8,852 nucleotides of DNA, from NCBI GenBank assembly GCA_964439415.1, contig CAYTOJ010000082.1:1-8852 (forward strand), written 5' to 3'. The DNA is from CAYTOJ01 sp964439415 (GTDB lineage: Bacteria; Pseudomonadota; Alphaproteobacteria; Rickettsiales; CAZAGG01). The notes beneath the pieces are model-generated. The model had not been told where the DNA came from. It saw only the letters and a program-made list of their open reading frames with translations, and did no database searches. Below, one piece after another: positions 1 through 6,730 of the stretch. The translations under genes were made by a program, and so were the position numbers. Each line of letters opens with the position of its first letter. Position 1 is the stretch's first letter.

Positions 1-21
1 GCAATAGATACCGGGTTCAAA

Positions 22-56
22 TTCCCCCAGATTTTATATAAGTGGGAGGGTTTTAT
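22..56 (+). terminator. GC-rich hairpin at the 3' end of waaA, possible terminator
   Basis: Bases 22-29 pair with 43-50 (five Watson-Crick pairs, two G-T pairs and one C-A mismatch) around a 13-base AT-rich loop. Read on the plus strand the stem is followed by TTTTAT, the form of an intrinsic terminator. Read on the minus strand it lies just two bases past the waaA stop codon but has only a poor T-run. It may end waaA transcription weakly, or end a plus-strand transcript entering from the left of the window. Bases 1-21 show no gene. Confidence 0.3.
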
Positions 57-1306
57 AAACATGACAGAATCCCGGCACTCACCGCTTTCAGTTCTTCATT
101 TTTGCTGCTGACAAGGGCGTGGGCATTAGCGGTTAGAGTATCACGCCGGGCGGTATCTGAAAGTAATATTGTAACTGCTTCAACCAGTTCAGCTTCACTG
201 CTCACCACAGTTGCAGCCTTGCGGGATGCAAAATCAGCATAAACTTCCGCGAAGTTATGGGTGTAACCGCCAGTAATAATGACTGACATTAAACTTGCTG
301 GCTCTATCGGGTTATGCCCGCCGCGTGGAATCAGGGAGCCGCCGATAAAACTAACCGGAGAGAGGCGGTAGAAAATCCCCAGTTCGCCAATGGTATCAGC
401 CAGATAAATTTCTGTATCCATCGTTAAATCCTGATGCTTTGAGCGAGTGCAGAGCTTTGGGTAATCAAGCTGTGTTAGCGTTTTTATTTCCTGCGCCCGT
501 ATGGGATGCCTCGGTGCAATTATGGTAAGCAGATCGGGAAACTTTTGCTTCAAGCAATGGTGGGCGCGCAGTATTATTTCCTCCTCCCCCTCATGGGTGC
601 TGGCAGCCAGCCAGAGGGTTCTGCCACTGGTAGAATCATGCAGCCTGTTTAGCTCTGTAATATCGGCCTCCAGAGGGGCAGCGGCATATTTGATGTTTGC
701 AGGATTCTCAAGTCTGGAGGCGGTTAGAAACTCCAGCCTGTCTTTATCAGTCTGGCTTTGCGGAATAATGGTTGAGAATTTCCCCAGTAGAAGCCGCGCT
801 GAAGCAGGGATAAGTTTCCAGCGCCTGAATGAACGATCCGACATTCTGGCGTTAATCAAAATTAACCTACAACCTGAATTTTGTGCGGATGTTATCACAT
901 TCGGCCACAGTTCCGATTCCACAAATACGCCTGCATCAGGCCGGACTTTGCGCATGAATAACCTGGCCGCCCAGGGCAGATCAAGCGGTACAAACAAATT
1001 AATGACACGATCAGGAAATTTTGTTTCTATCAGCCGCATTGCAGTCACCGTGCCAGTGGTAATGACAATAGTGGCTTTTGTTGAAGCCAGAGCTTCAATA
1101 ATGAGCGGCTGTACTGAAATAGCCTCCCCCACGCTTGCGGCATGGAACCATATCAGTTTGCCCTTCGGCCTCTGGAATTTTTGCATAGCCAGGCGTTCCC
1201 GCCATCTGGTTCTGCTTTCCTTGCCTGCCAGCAGCCGCGCAGTAAAATAAAGCAGAATTACAGGCGTAAGCAGTAAGCTGATATATTTGTAGATATTTAA
1301 GAACAT
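53..1306 (-). CDS. waaA: 3-deoxy-D-manno-octulosonic acid (Kdo) transferase WaaA/KdtA
   Basis: This 417-residue protein is close to the usual length of the family (about 425). WaaA transfers Kdo from CMP-Kdo to the lipid A precursor on the cytoplasmic face of the inner membrane, the first step of LPS core assembly. An N-terminal membrane anchor (about residues 5-25) is followed by the GT30 N-domain with the HAASVGEA motif, where E61 is the expected catalytic base, and by FVESELWPN (128-136). The C-domain carries the nucleotide-sugar motifs: APRHP (264-268), DTIGELG (304-310) and GGHNPIEPAS (329-338). The ATG at 1306 gives a complete N-terminus; no clear Shine-Dalgarno precedes it. It lies downstream of, and on the same strand as, the small-gene cassette, with a 115-base gap, so it may have its own promoter. 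lpxK, a frequent neighbour, is not in view. The family call is secure. Confidence 0.96.
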   Translation of the reverse strand: MFLNIYKYISLLLTPVILLYFTARLLAGKESRTRWRERLAMQKFQRPKGKLIWFHAASVGEAISVQPLIIEALASTKATIVITTGTVTAMRLIETKFPDRVINLFVPLDLPWAARLFMRKVRPDAGVFVESELWPNVITSAQNSGCRLILINARMSDRSFRRWKLIPASARLLLGKFSTIIPQSQTDKDRLEFLTASRLENPANIKYAAAPLEADITELNRLHDSTSGRTLWLAASTHEGEEEIILRAHHCLKQKFPDLLTIIAPRHPIRAQEIKTLTQLDYPKLCTRSKHQDLTMDTEIYLADTIGELGIFYRLSPVSFIGGSLIPRGGHNPIEPASLMSVIITGGYTHNFAEVYADFASRKAATVVSSEAELVEAVTILLSDTARRDTLTANAHALVSSKNEELKAVSAGILSCL

Positions 1307-1395
1307 GAATGCGCAATGGCATGTAAAGCAGTGAAATTCAAGCTGCCTTTCAAATGTGTTATCCTTGAAAAAATGTGAATCCAGCGGAAATATTA

Positions 1396-1417
1396 TGCGT
1401 TGTATTAATTAAACGCA
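1396..1417 (-). terminator. Weak hairpin downstream of the three-gene cassette
   Basis: TGCGTT at 1396-1401 pairs with AACGCA at 1412-1417 around a 10-base AT-rich loop. It starts five bases past the stop codon of the last cassette gene in the minus direction and is followed by an AT-rich but not T-pure stretch. It could be a weak terminator separating the cassette from waaA. Six base pairs with a large loop is marginal, and there is no strong T-run. Confidence 0.22.
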
Positions 1418-1421
1418 GACT

Positions 1422-1685
1422 TCAACGCGGCTGACGCCTTCTGGGAGCCTGACTAGGAGATACTCCTGTTATATCATATTCTTCTGCTGCATCTGGTAAA
1501 AGCCAATGTACATTACCTTTTACAGCCCAAGCCCGAACCCTATGACCACCGAAATGAGAATAATTCTCATTAATCTGTGTGCATTTTTCAGATAAAATAA
1601 TATGTGATGGAGCTATCTGGCCTAGTAGAACCCATCTTTTATTTCCATCTCGTTTAATAGGAAGGAATATAGGTATGCGGCTCAT
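1422..1685 (-). CDS. Small protein of unknown function, third gene of cassette
   Basis: This encodes 87 residues that I do not recognise. The sequence opens with a hydrophobic and basic stretch (RIPIFLPIKRDGNKRWVLLG), has a central region rich in H, W and G with repeated W-x-x(L/V) strands (RAWAVKGNVHWLLP, about 51-64), and ends in a Pro/Arg-rich basic tail (last 12 residues). It looks like a small mostly-beta fold with a nucleic-acid-friendly tail, which is only inference. Its ATG overlaps the stop of the upstream gene in an ATGA arrangement (1682-1685), with no independent ribosome site, so it is probably translated by coupling. This overlap is the best evidence that it is a real gene. There is no signal peptide or membrane segment. 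Base use is AT-rich like the other two cassette genes and unlike waaA, although the last 15 or so codons are noticeably more GC-rich; the C-terminus may therefore be fused or replaced sequence. Confidence 0.62.
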   Translation of the reverse strand: MSRIPIFLPIKRDGNKRWVLLGQIAPSHIILSEKCTQINENYSHFGGHRVRAWAVKGNVHWLLPDAAEEYDITGVSPSQAPRRRQPR

Positions 1686-1969
1686 TTTACTGGTATAACA
1701 CCTTTGTTGTCTAATTTTACAGCCGCTTCATTAGCTGCAAAATATGATATACCTAAAGCCTTGGCTATCTCGTTGACCGAAACCTTAGTTTTTCCTAATG
1801 CTCGCATTGCCTGCATATAACCATATACGGCATCCTCTATACTACGGTTATTGCTTACAGGTGTCCGAAGCAAAGAATCATTAATCGTCACAATGGATGC
1901 TGCAGATACCGAGCCGCTACCAGTTACAATATCCATTGTGTTATTTGTTATTTCTGTATGTATCGTCAT
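1682..1969 (-). CDS. Small protein with C-terminal helix-turn-helix, second gene of cassette
   Basis: This encodes 95 residues. The first 40 or so are Thr/Ser/Asn-rich and look disordered. From about residue 43 the protein is helical and ends with KVSVNEIAKALGISYFAANEA (about 62-82), which has the spacing of a helix-turn-helix: a first helix ending in A-K-A-L, the G-I-S turn, and a recognition helix. A short tail, KLDNKGVIPVK, could be the wing of a winged helix. It is therefore likely to bind DNA, perhaps as a regulator of its own operon. A clear Shine-Dalgarno (AAGGAAG at 1979-1973, minus strand) sits inside the 3' end of the upstream gene, five bases or so before this ATG; it is the best ribosome site in the window and fixes this start. 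The gene overlaps its upstream neighbour by 29 bases and its downstream neighbour by 4. Confidence 0.72.
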   Translation of the reverse strand: MTIHTEITNNTMDIVTGSGSVSAASIVTINDSLLRTPVSNNRSIEDAVYGYMQAMRALGKTKVSVNEIAKALGISYFAANEAAVKLDNKGVIPVK

Positions 1970-2267
1970 AAACTTCCTTCTGAGTTTGTAGTACCTTTAT
2001 TAATCCATCTATGAGTTGAGCCGGAATCAGTAATTGCACTGTAGGTTCAATGTAAACTTTATGATTATTCTCAGCAGATTCAATCTGCTCGTTAGAAAGC
2101 TTAGCTGGCATACGTCCACAAGTTATTGCAAACTCAAAAGGCGACATATTCACCTCTATATGATTTACATAGTAGAAAGGCAAATCTGGCGGAACTACAA
2201 TTACAGGATTCACCTGTATAGGAGCATCATTAGGTTTTGACACTTGCTTCGTATGTTTCTTGGACAT
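1941..2267 (-). CDS. DUF3467-like small protein, first gene of cassette
   Basis: This encodes 108 residues. After a basic N-terminus (MSKKHTKQVSKPN) come YYVNHIEVNMSPFEFAITCG (about 32-51), then a variable loop, then VYIEPTVQLLIPAQLIDGLIKVLQTQ (about 71-96). This order (surface strand with N-x-(V/I)-x-V, S-x-F/D-F, a second strand, then an amphipathic helix in the style of 'hAKaLlrlLqeqi') matches my memory of the DUF3467 family of small proteins of unknown function. The match is by eye and should be tested by profile search. It has no signal peptide or membrane helix, so it is probably cytoplasmic. It leads a three-gene minus-strand unit with overlapping reading frames. GAGG lies immediately before the ATG, too close for a normal Shine-Dalgarno, while AGAGAG about 11 bases upstream could serve. 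Composition is AT-rich, unlike the flanking amidase and waaA genes, which suggests acquisition. Confidence 0.75.
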   Translation of the reverse strand: MSKKHTKQVSKPNDAPIQVNPVIVVPPDLPFYYVNHIEVNMSPFEFAITCGRMPAKLSNEQIESAENNHKVYIEPTVQLLIPAQLIDGLIKVLQTQKEVYDDTYRNNK

Positions 2268-2304
2268 CCTCGTACTACTCTCTGCCTTTAGTATAATTAT
2301 TTAT

Positions 2305-2329
2305 ATTATACATGTGTAATAAGATTATA
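2305..2329 (-). promoter_or_regulatory. Candidate -10 boxes upstream of the three-gene cassette
   Basis: On the minus strand two perfect TATAAT hexamers occur at 2329-2324 and 2310-2305, the nearer about 38 bases before the ATG at 2267. Neither has a good TTGACA-type -35 at 16-18 bases, and the whole spacer (2268-2378) is very AT-rich, so chance matches are likely. If real, the cassette is transcribed separately from the amidase. Confidence 0.3.
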
Positions 2330-2378
2330 GAAGTAAGATTTTAGTTCCTATTTTACAGCATGTTGCTTCTCCAGTAAT

Positions 2379-3677
2379 TTACTCAACCGGGTATTTGGCG
2401 AAGTATTTATCTATCGCCTCAATCAGGCCATCGGCGATTTTCTTGCGGTAGGCGGGGGACTGCAGCAAGGTGGAATCAAATTTGTTTGAAAGGAAACCAA
2501 GCTCTACCAGAACGGCGGGAACATTGGGGGATTTGAGAACCACAAATCCGGCGAAGCGGTGGGTATGGTTAAGCAGTTTTACTCTGCGCGCTGTCATGCT
2601 GCCGGACACCATACTGGCGAACTGGGCGGAGCGGCTTTTACTTTCCCTTTGCGCCAGATCAAATAAAATTCCCGCAACCTCGCGGCTTTTGCCGTTCAGG
2701 TCAACCCTGTCAATAAAGTCACCGGGGTTTTTGCTTTTCTTAACCTGCTCGCCCAGTTTTTCCGCCGCCTGTTCTGACAGGGTATAGATTGATAACCCCC
2801 TGGCGTAATCTTCCGGCGCGGCATCGGCATGGAGGGATATGAACAGGTCAGCCTCCAACTCCCGCGCCATGTTCTGGCGGTCGGCAAGTTTGGTGAAAAC
2901 ATCACTGCTGCGCGTCATCCGCACCCGGTAGCCGCCCTTCTGCTGCAAACCCTGACGCAGCGCATGGGCAGCCGCCAGAACTATGTTTTTCTCCTCCACA
3001 CCATCCTCACCGATTGCCCCGGGGTCAATTCCGCCGTGGCCTGGGTCTATCACTATTATCGGTCTGTAATTGCGTTTTGGTTTCAGTATTGCTTCAGTCT
3101 CAGCAGCATCCTGCTTTACCGTGTGCTTTTTCTCCTGCCCGGCTTGCTCTTGCTTCTCGACTATTGAGTTTATATCCGGCGTTGCTTTTTTCTTCTGCTT
3201 CAATGGCGCGGCCTGCACTGCTGTAGTAACAGCAGGTTTCTTTTTCGCGGGTACTACCTGTTTTGCTGTATCGCTTTTATTAGCGGCAGGTACGAGATTA
3301 AAGGATACCTTGCCGCCCTTTATCTCCGCCGGGCTTACCCCTGCTGTGTTTTTCAGTTCAAGTACAAACCTGAACCAGTCACTGTTAAAGCGGGAATATC
3401 TGGCATTTCCCACTAGGGCGCAGGTATTGCTGATTTTGCCCTTGAAATCTTTATCTATCTTGAAATCAAAAACCATGCGGGGAGGGGAGCTTAAGTTCAT
3501 CACCCTGTTCGGAGTCTCACCTGTGACTGTGAATTCGGCTTTGCAGCCACCCCCGGTGCTGATTATCTGAGCAGCTTTTATATCCGCTGCCTGTGCCGCA
3601 TTGCTTGCGCCAAAGCTCAAACCCACGGCCAACGCCAGCACCTTCAAGTGCCCTAAAAACCTGCTCTTCTTATACAT
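2379..3677 (-). CDS. amiC: N-acetylmuramoyl-L-alanine amidase, AMIN + Amidase_3 (AmiC-like)
   Basis: This 432-residue secreted zinc amidase cleaves the bond between N-acetylmuramic acid and the stem peptide L-alanine, splitting septal peptidoglycan in the periplasm. It has a Sec signal peptide with basic n-region, hydrophobic core 11-22 and likely cleavage after AQA-30. An AMIN domain follows at about 33-130 (targeting to the envelope and septum). A Lys/Ala/Gln-rich linker covers about 131-203. The Amidase_3 catalytic domain spans about 206-428, with IDPGHGG carrying zinc ligand H214, EEKN carrying E229, SLHADA carrying H283, and VELGFLSN carrying catalytic E392. All key residues are present. 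Absence of a LysM domain fits AmiC rather than AmiB, and the AMIN domain excludes AmiA. Family members are usually activated by EnvC/NlpD-type LytM factors, and the insertion at about 300-340 fits a regulatory helix region. The ATG at 3677 immediately precedes the basic signal n-region; no strong Shine-Dalgarno is seen. Confidence 0.96.
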   Translation of the reverse strand: MYKKSRFLGHLKVLALAVGLSFGASNAAQAADIKAAQIISTGGGCKAEFTVTGETPNRVMNLSSPPRMVFDFKIDKDFKGKISNTCALVGNARYSRFNSDWFRFVLELKNTAGVSPAEIKGGKVSFNLVPAANKSDTAKQVVPAKKKPAVTTAVQAAPLKQKKKATPDINSIVEKQEQAGQEKKHTVKQDAAETEAILKPKRNYRPIIVIDPGHGGIDPGAIGEDGVEEKNIVLAAAHALRQGLQQKGGYRVRMTRSSDVFTKLADRQNMARELEADLFISLHADAAPEDYARGLSIYTLSEQAAEKLGEQVKKSKNPGDFIDRVDLNGKSREVAGILFDLAQRESKSRSAQFASMVSGSMTARRVKLLNHTHRFAGFVVLKSPNVPAVLVELGFLSNKFDSTLLQSPAYRKKIADGLIEAIDKYFAKYPVE

Positions 3678-3742
3678 TGAACTAAATAAAAAATTTCAGA
3701 ATCAAGCAGCGATATAAGAAAAGTGTTATTTAAAGGTAAACT

Positions 3743-3799
3743 ATACCCCTATCGTCTGAAGAGTGTGGTTGAATGATGTCATTTCAGGGGTATTTTTTT
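3743..3799 (+). terminator. Orphan hairpin with T7 run; possible end of a small RNA
   Basis: ATACCCCT (3743-3750) is exactly complementary to AGGGGTAT (3786-3793), and the right arm runs into seven consecutive T (3793-3799). The 35-base loop contains a further imperfect stem around TGAATGA and TCATTTCA. This has the form of a plus-strand intrinsic terminator, but no plus-strand coding gene lies upstream: the amidase is on the other strand and begins at 3677. It could end a short RNA transcribed rightward from about 3700-3740, or block readthrough from antisense transcription. As an inverted repeat it could also be a protein-binding site in the divergent promoter region. Confidence 0.45.
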
Positions 3800-3808
3800 G
3801 TATATAAG

Positions 3809-3894
3809 GGGCTGCCGCCCGTCACTGCTAAAAACAGACATGGGATACCCCATGTCTGTTCAAGCTGTGACCCTTCGGCCTTCCCCCGCAGCCC
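3809..3894. repeat. Nested palindromic element upstream of mutS
   Basis: Three layers of complementarity share one centre. The outermost is GGGCTGC (3809-3815) with GCAGCCC (3888-3894). The middle is GTCAC (3821-3825) with GTGAC (3867-3871), flanked inside by TGCT against AGCT with one mismatch. The core is a perfect 12-bp arm pair, 3833-3844 with 3849-3860, around the 4-base loop ATAC. Such a long stem is not expected by chance and resembles palindromic repeat elements or MITE-like insertions. In bacteria these often occur in many genome copies. It lies between amiC and mutS, with no target-site duplication evident by eye. Confidence 0.7.
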
Positions 3895-3914
3895 ATGCCG
3901 GAGGCATGTTTTTT
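3894..3914 (+). terminator. Intrinsic terminator-like hairpin
   Basis: CATGCC (3894-3899), the triloop GGA, and GGCATG (3903-3908) form a perfect 6-bp stem directly followed by six T (3909-3914). This is a textbook rho-independent shape on the plus strand. It directly abuts the nested palindrome at 3809-3894, so any RNA starting inside or left of that element would end here before mutS. No plus-strand coding gene upstream explains it. Confidence 0.5.
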
Positions 3915-3923
3915 ATATTTATT

Positions 3924-3938
3924 GCTGCCATTGGCAGC
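3924..3938. repeat. Short perfect palindrome before mutS
   Basis: GCTGCC (3924-3929), ATT, and GGCAGC (3933-3938) form a 6-bp stem with a 3-base loop. It is the third hairpin in a row in the amiC-mutS spacer. On the minus strand it is followed by an A/T-rich run rather than a clean T-run. It is followed by GC-rich sequence to about 3955 and then by AT-rich sequence up to the mutS start. No convincing -35/-10 pair for mutS was found in 3965-4029. Confidence 0.5.
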
Positions 3939-4029
3939 GCGCAGGTCGCTACGCTCCAAAAAGCTAAGTCTTGGAACGATAGTAATATATCCTCTCGCCA
4001 AATAATGGGTGGGTGTATATTCATATTTC

Positions 4030-6699
4030 ATGCTTAAAACGGATGATAACGATACTAAGGTAGATAATGCCACGGCTGCGGTTGAGGAAGCGACGCCCTC
4101 AATGCGCCAGTACCACGAGATCAAGGCGCAGTACCCCAATGAAATCCTGTTCTTCCAGATGGGGGATTTTTACGAGATGTTTTTTGATGATGCGCTCAAG
4201 GCATCCGCGATTCTGGATATTGCCCTAACCCGCCGTGGCCGCCATAACGGTGAGCCTATCCCCATGTGCGGGGTTCCGGTGGCAACGGCTGATCTATACC
4301 TGGAGAAATTCATGCGCGCCGATGTGCGCGTGGCTATATGCAGCCAGTTGGAGACGCCGGAGGAGGCTAAGAAACGCGGCTATAAGGCCGTAATCCGCCG
4401 CGAGGTGGTGCGCATAGTCACCCCCGGCACTATCACTGAGGATAACATCCTGAAAAGTGGGGAGAGTAATTTTATCTGCGCGATAAGTCTGGAAAGGGCG
4501 GGAACGCAGCAAGCGCAAGTAAGCCTGGCCTACGCCGATATTACCACCGGTATCATGCGCTTTACCACCTGCCAGGCAGCTCAGATAAAATCGGAACTGG
4601 CGCGGATAAATCCGAAGGAAATCCTGCTGAGTAACAAGCTGGAGGCAAACGGGGATATAAAAAACCAGTTAGGTGATTTTTATGCCAGGCTGGCGTTTGT
4701 GCCAGCGCGAACATTCAGCGCAGCAAAAGCGGCGGCGGCAATTGGCGGGTTCTACGGTGTCTCCACCCCGCAAGGCTTAGGCCTGACTATAGAGGCTGAG
4801 ATAACGGCAGTGGGTGCGCTGCTGGATTATATTCAGCTCACCCAGGTAAGCGCTAGACCAAGGCTGGATATCCCCGCGAGGGAGGATAACACCGGGCGGA
4901 TGCAGATTGATGCAGCTACCCGCGCCAGCCTTGAGCTGACCAGAAACATGCGCGGTGAGAAAAAAGGCAGCCTGCTGGCGGAGATTGACCGTACCTTAAG
5001 TGCCCCCGGTACGCGGTTGCTGGCCTCACAGTTATCATCCCCCCTTGCTGAAGCGGGGGCGATAAATGAGCGGCTGGACGCGGTGGAGTTTTTTGCCCGG
5101 CATCATGATTTTCAGAAAAACCTTCGTGCCAGCCTTAAAAACTTTCCTGATCTTGAGCGTCTTACCGGCAGGGTTTGCCTGGATCGTGCTAATCCCCGGG
5201 ATTTAGGGGCGGTGCGCACCTGCATGGAATCCATCCGCCTGGTGCGGGAAATTTTTATACATAAACAGAATCTGCCTGCCAGAATCACCCAGGCGCTGGA
5301 GGCTCTGGAAGGGCTGGAGGAGCTGAAAGCAAAGCTGAAAAACGCCCTGAGGGACGAACTGGCCTTAAGTGTGCGCGATGGTGATATCGTGCGGGAAGGC
5401 TATCTGGCAGCACTGGATGAGTTCAGGGTACTGAAAGAAGAAGGCCGCAGGCTTATCGCTGCTCTGCAACTGAAATATCAGCAGCAATCCGGCATCAATA
5501 CGCTTAAAATAAAGCATAATAATATGCTGGGTTATTTTATTGAGATTACCGCAGGTAACAGCGGCAAGGCACTGCCGGAATTCATGCACCGCCAGACTAT
5601 GTCCGGCGCGATGCGCTATACCACAATAGAACTGAAAGAACTGGAAGGAAAAATAGAATCAGCGGGGGTAAAGGCGCTGGAGCTGGAATGCGCGGTGTTT
5701 ACTGAAATCTGCGCGGAGATAAAATCACTTGCCCATAAACTTGCCTTGGCGGCTTCAGGAATAGCGCGGCTGGATGCGTTCAGCGCCCTGGCTGAAGTTG
5801 CTGCGGATAGCGGCTACATCAGGCCGATTGTTGATAATTCCGATGAGTTTACCATCAAACAGGGGCGGCATCCGGTGGTAGAGAACTCCATGCGCGGCGC
5901 ATCCGGCGGGCGTTTTCGCCCTAATGACTGTAACCTTGGGTCTGAGCGTTATGTACACCTGGTGACAGGGCCTAACATGGGCGGCAAAAGCACATATCTG
6001 CGCCAGAATGCCATAATCACAGTGCTGGCGCAGGCAGGCTCATTTGTTCCCGCAGAATATGCCCATATCGGCGTGGTGGATAAACTTTTCAGCCGCGTAG
6101 GCGCCAGTGATGACCTGGCCAGTGGCCGCTCCACCTTCATGGTGGAGATGGTGGAAACAGCGGCGATACTGAACCAGGCCACGGAGAAATCCCTGTTGAT
6201 TCTGGATGAAATTGGCCGTGGTACTTCTACTTTCGATGGTCTATCAATCGCCTGGGCGGTGCTGGAGCATATTCATAATACCCTCAAATGCCGCGCGCTT
6301 TTCGCCACCCACTACCATGAACTCACGCAGCTAACCAACACCTGCCCAAACCTTGAATGTCACACTGCTAAAGTGAAAGAGTGGAAAGGTGGCATAGTGC
6401 TGCTGCACGAGATTGGCGCAGGCATGGCGGATAGAAGCTATGGCCTGCATGTGGCGACTTTGGCAGGGCTGCCAAAGCAGGTTGTAACCCGCGCCGGGGA
6501 AATTCTGCAAAAACTGGAAGCTGACAAGCCATTGATTCAAATGCAGCCAATAATGAGCCTGCCGCTGTTTTCTTATCAGAAAGCGGCTGAGCCTCAGGAA
6601 CCACCCGCTATGCAGCAGTTAAAATCCTTAGATCCTGATTCCTTAAGCCCGAAAGAGGCTCTGGAAGCCTTATATGAATTGAAAAAGCTGCTGATATAA
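4030..6699 (+). CDS. mutS: DNA mismatch repair protein MutS
   Basis: With the ATG at 4030 the protein is 889 residues, typical for proteobacterial MutS. It recognises base mismatches and small loops after replication and recruits MutL in an ATP-dependent way. The N-terminal mismatch-binding domain carries GDFYE with F47 and E49, the residues that stack on and contact the mispaired base. Connector, core/lever and clamp domains follow. The ABC-type ATPase has Walker A GPNMGGKST (647-655), Walker B LLILDE (722-727, D726 and E727), then GRGTST, and the FATHYHEL motif (758-765, switch His761). The C-terminus ends in a DPDSLSPKEALEALYELKKL helix, like the small C-terminal oligomerisation segment of long MutS proteins. 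A GTG at 4009 would add seven residues, but neither start has a Shine-Dalgarno; the ATG at 4030 gives about 24 residues before MRQY, as in alphaproteobacterial relatives. All key residues are intact. Confidence 0.98.
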   Translation: MLKTDDNDTKVDNATAAVEEATPSMRQYHEIKAQYPNEILFFQMGDFYEMFFDDALKASAILDIALTRRGRHNGEPIPMCGVPVATADLYLEKFMRADVRVAICSQLETPEEAKKRGYKAVIRREVVRIVTPGTITEDNILKSGESNFICAISLERAGTQQAQVSLAYADITTGIMRFTTCQAAQIKSELARINPKEILLSNKLEANGDIKNQLGDFYARLAFVPARTFSAAKAAAAIGGFYGVSTPQGLGLTIEAEITAVGALLDYIQLTQVSARPRLDIPAREDNTGRMQIDAATRASLELTRNMRGEKKGSLLAEIDRTLSAPGTRLLASQLSSPLAEAGAINERLDAVEFFARHHDFQKNLRASLKNFPDLERLTGRVCLDRANPRDLGAVRTCMESIRLVREIFIHKQNLPARITQALEALEGLEELKAKLKNALRDELALSVRDGDIVREGYLAALDEFRVLKEEGRRLIAALQLKYQQQSGINTLKIKHNNMLGYFIEITAGNSGKALPEFMHRQTMSGAMRYTTIELKELEGKIESAGVKALELECAVFTEICAEIKSLAHKLALAASGIARLDAFSALAEVAADSGYIRPIVDNSDEFTIKQGRHPVVENSMRGASGGRFRPNDCNLGSERYVHLVTGPNMGGKSTYLRQNAIITVLAQAGSFVPAEYAHIGVVDKLFSRVGASDDLASGRSTFMVEMVETAAILNQATEKSLLILDEIGRGTSTFDGLSIAWAVLEHIHNTLKCRALFATHYHELTQLTNTCPNLECHTAKVKEWKGGIVLLHEIGAGMADRSYGLHVATLAGLPKQVVTRAGEILQKLEADKPLIQMQPIMSLPLFSYQKAAEPQEPPAMQQLKSLDPDSLSPKEALEALYELKKLLI

Positions 6700-6716
6700 T
6701 TAAATAAAGTATTGCA

Positions 6717-6728
6717 AGTGTTAACACT
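6717..6728. repeat. 12-bp perfect palindrome between convergent genes
   Basis: AGTGTTAACACT reads identically on both strands and sits in the 31-base gap between the convergent stops of mutS and the orphan membrane-protein gene. No T-run follows on either strand, and as RNA it would form only a 4-bp stem with a 4-base loop. It is therefore a poor terminator and could equally be a dyad protein-binding site or chance. Confidence 0.35.
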
Positions 6729-6730
6729 CA

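Noticed and set aside
1..30. A GGGTTCAAATTCCC string at the window edge looks like the T-arm of a tRNA or tmRNA end.
   Set aside because: Only three of five stem positions would pair (one of them G-T), the conserved G53-C61 pair is lost, and no acceptor stem or CCA follows.
501..1250. Long plus-strand open frame of 249 codons opposite waaA.
   Set aside because: It lies wholly inside waaA on the other strand, its translation has no recognisable domain, and waaA has all its family motifs.
1455..1467. AGGAG-ATA-CTCCT hairpin.
   Set aside because: A 5-bp stem inside a coding sequence with no T-run is likely by chance.
2034..2240. Plus-strand open frame of 68 codons inside the DUF3467-like gene.
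   Set aside because: It is antisense to a gene with better support from overlap and family pattern, and its translation is unremarkable.
3070..3570. Plus-strand open frame of 166 codons opposite the amidase.
   Set aside because: It is the antisense shadow of the amidase linker and AMIN domain; the hydrophobic, Cys/Phe-rich product reflects the reverse complement of Lys/Ala codons.
3743..3938. CRISPR-like array suggested by several hairpins in a row.
   Set aside because: The hairpins differ in sequence and spacing; there is no repeated unit of constant length and there are no spacers.
3828..4139. Minus-strand open frame of 103 codons covering the amiC-mutS spacer and the mutS start.
   Set aside because: It overlaps the mutS N-terminus and runs through palindromic repeats; there is no domain and no ribosome site. 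It is kept only as a hint that the repeat is open in this frame.
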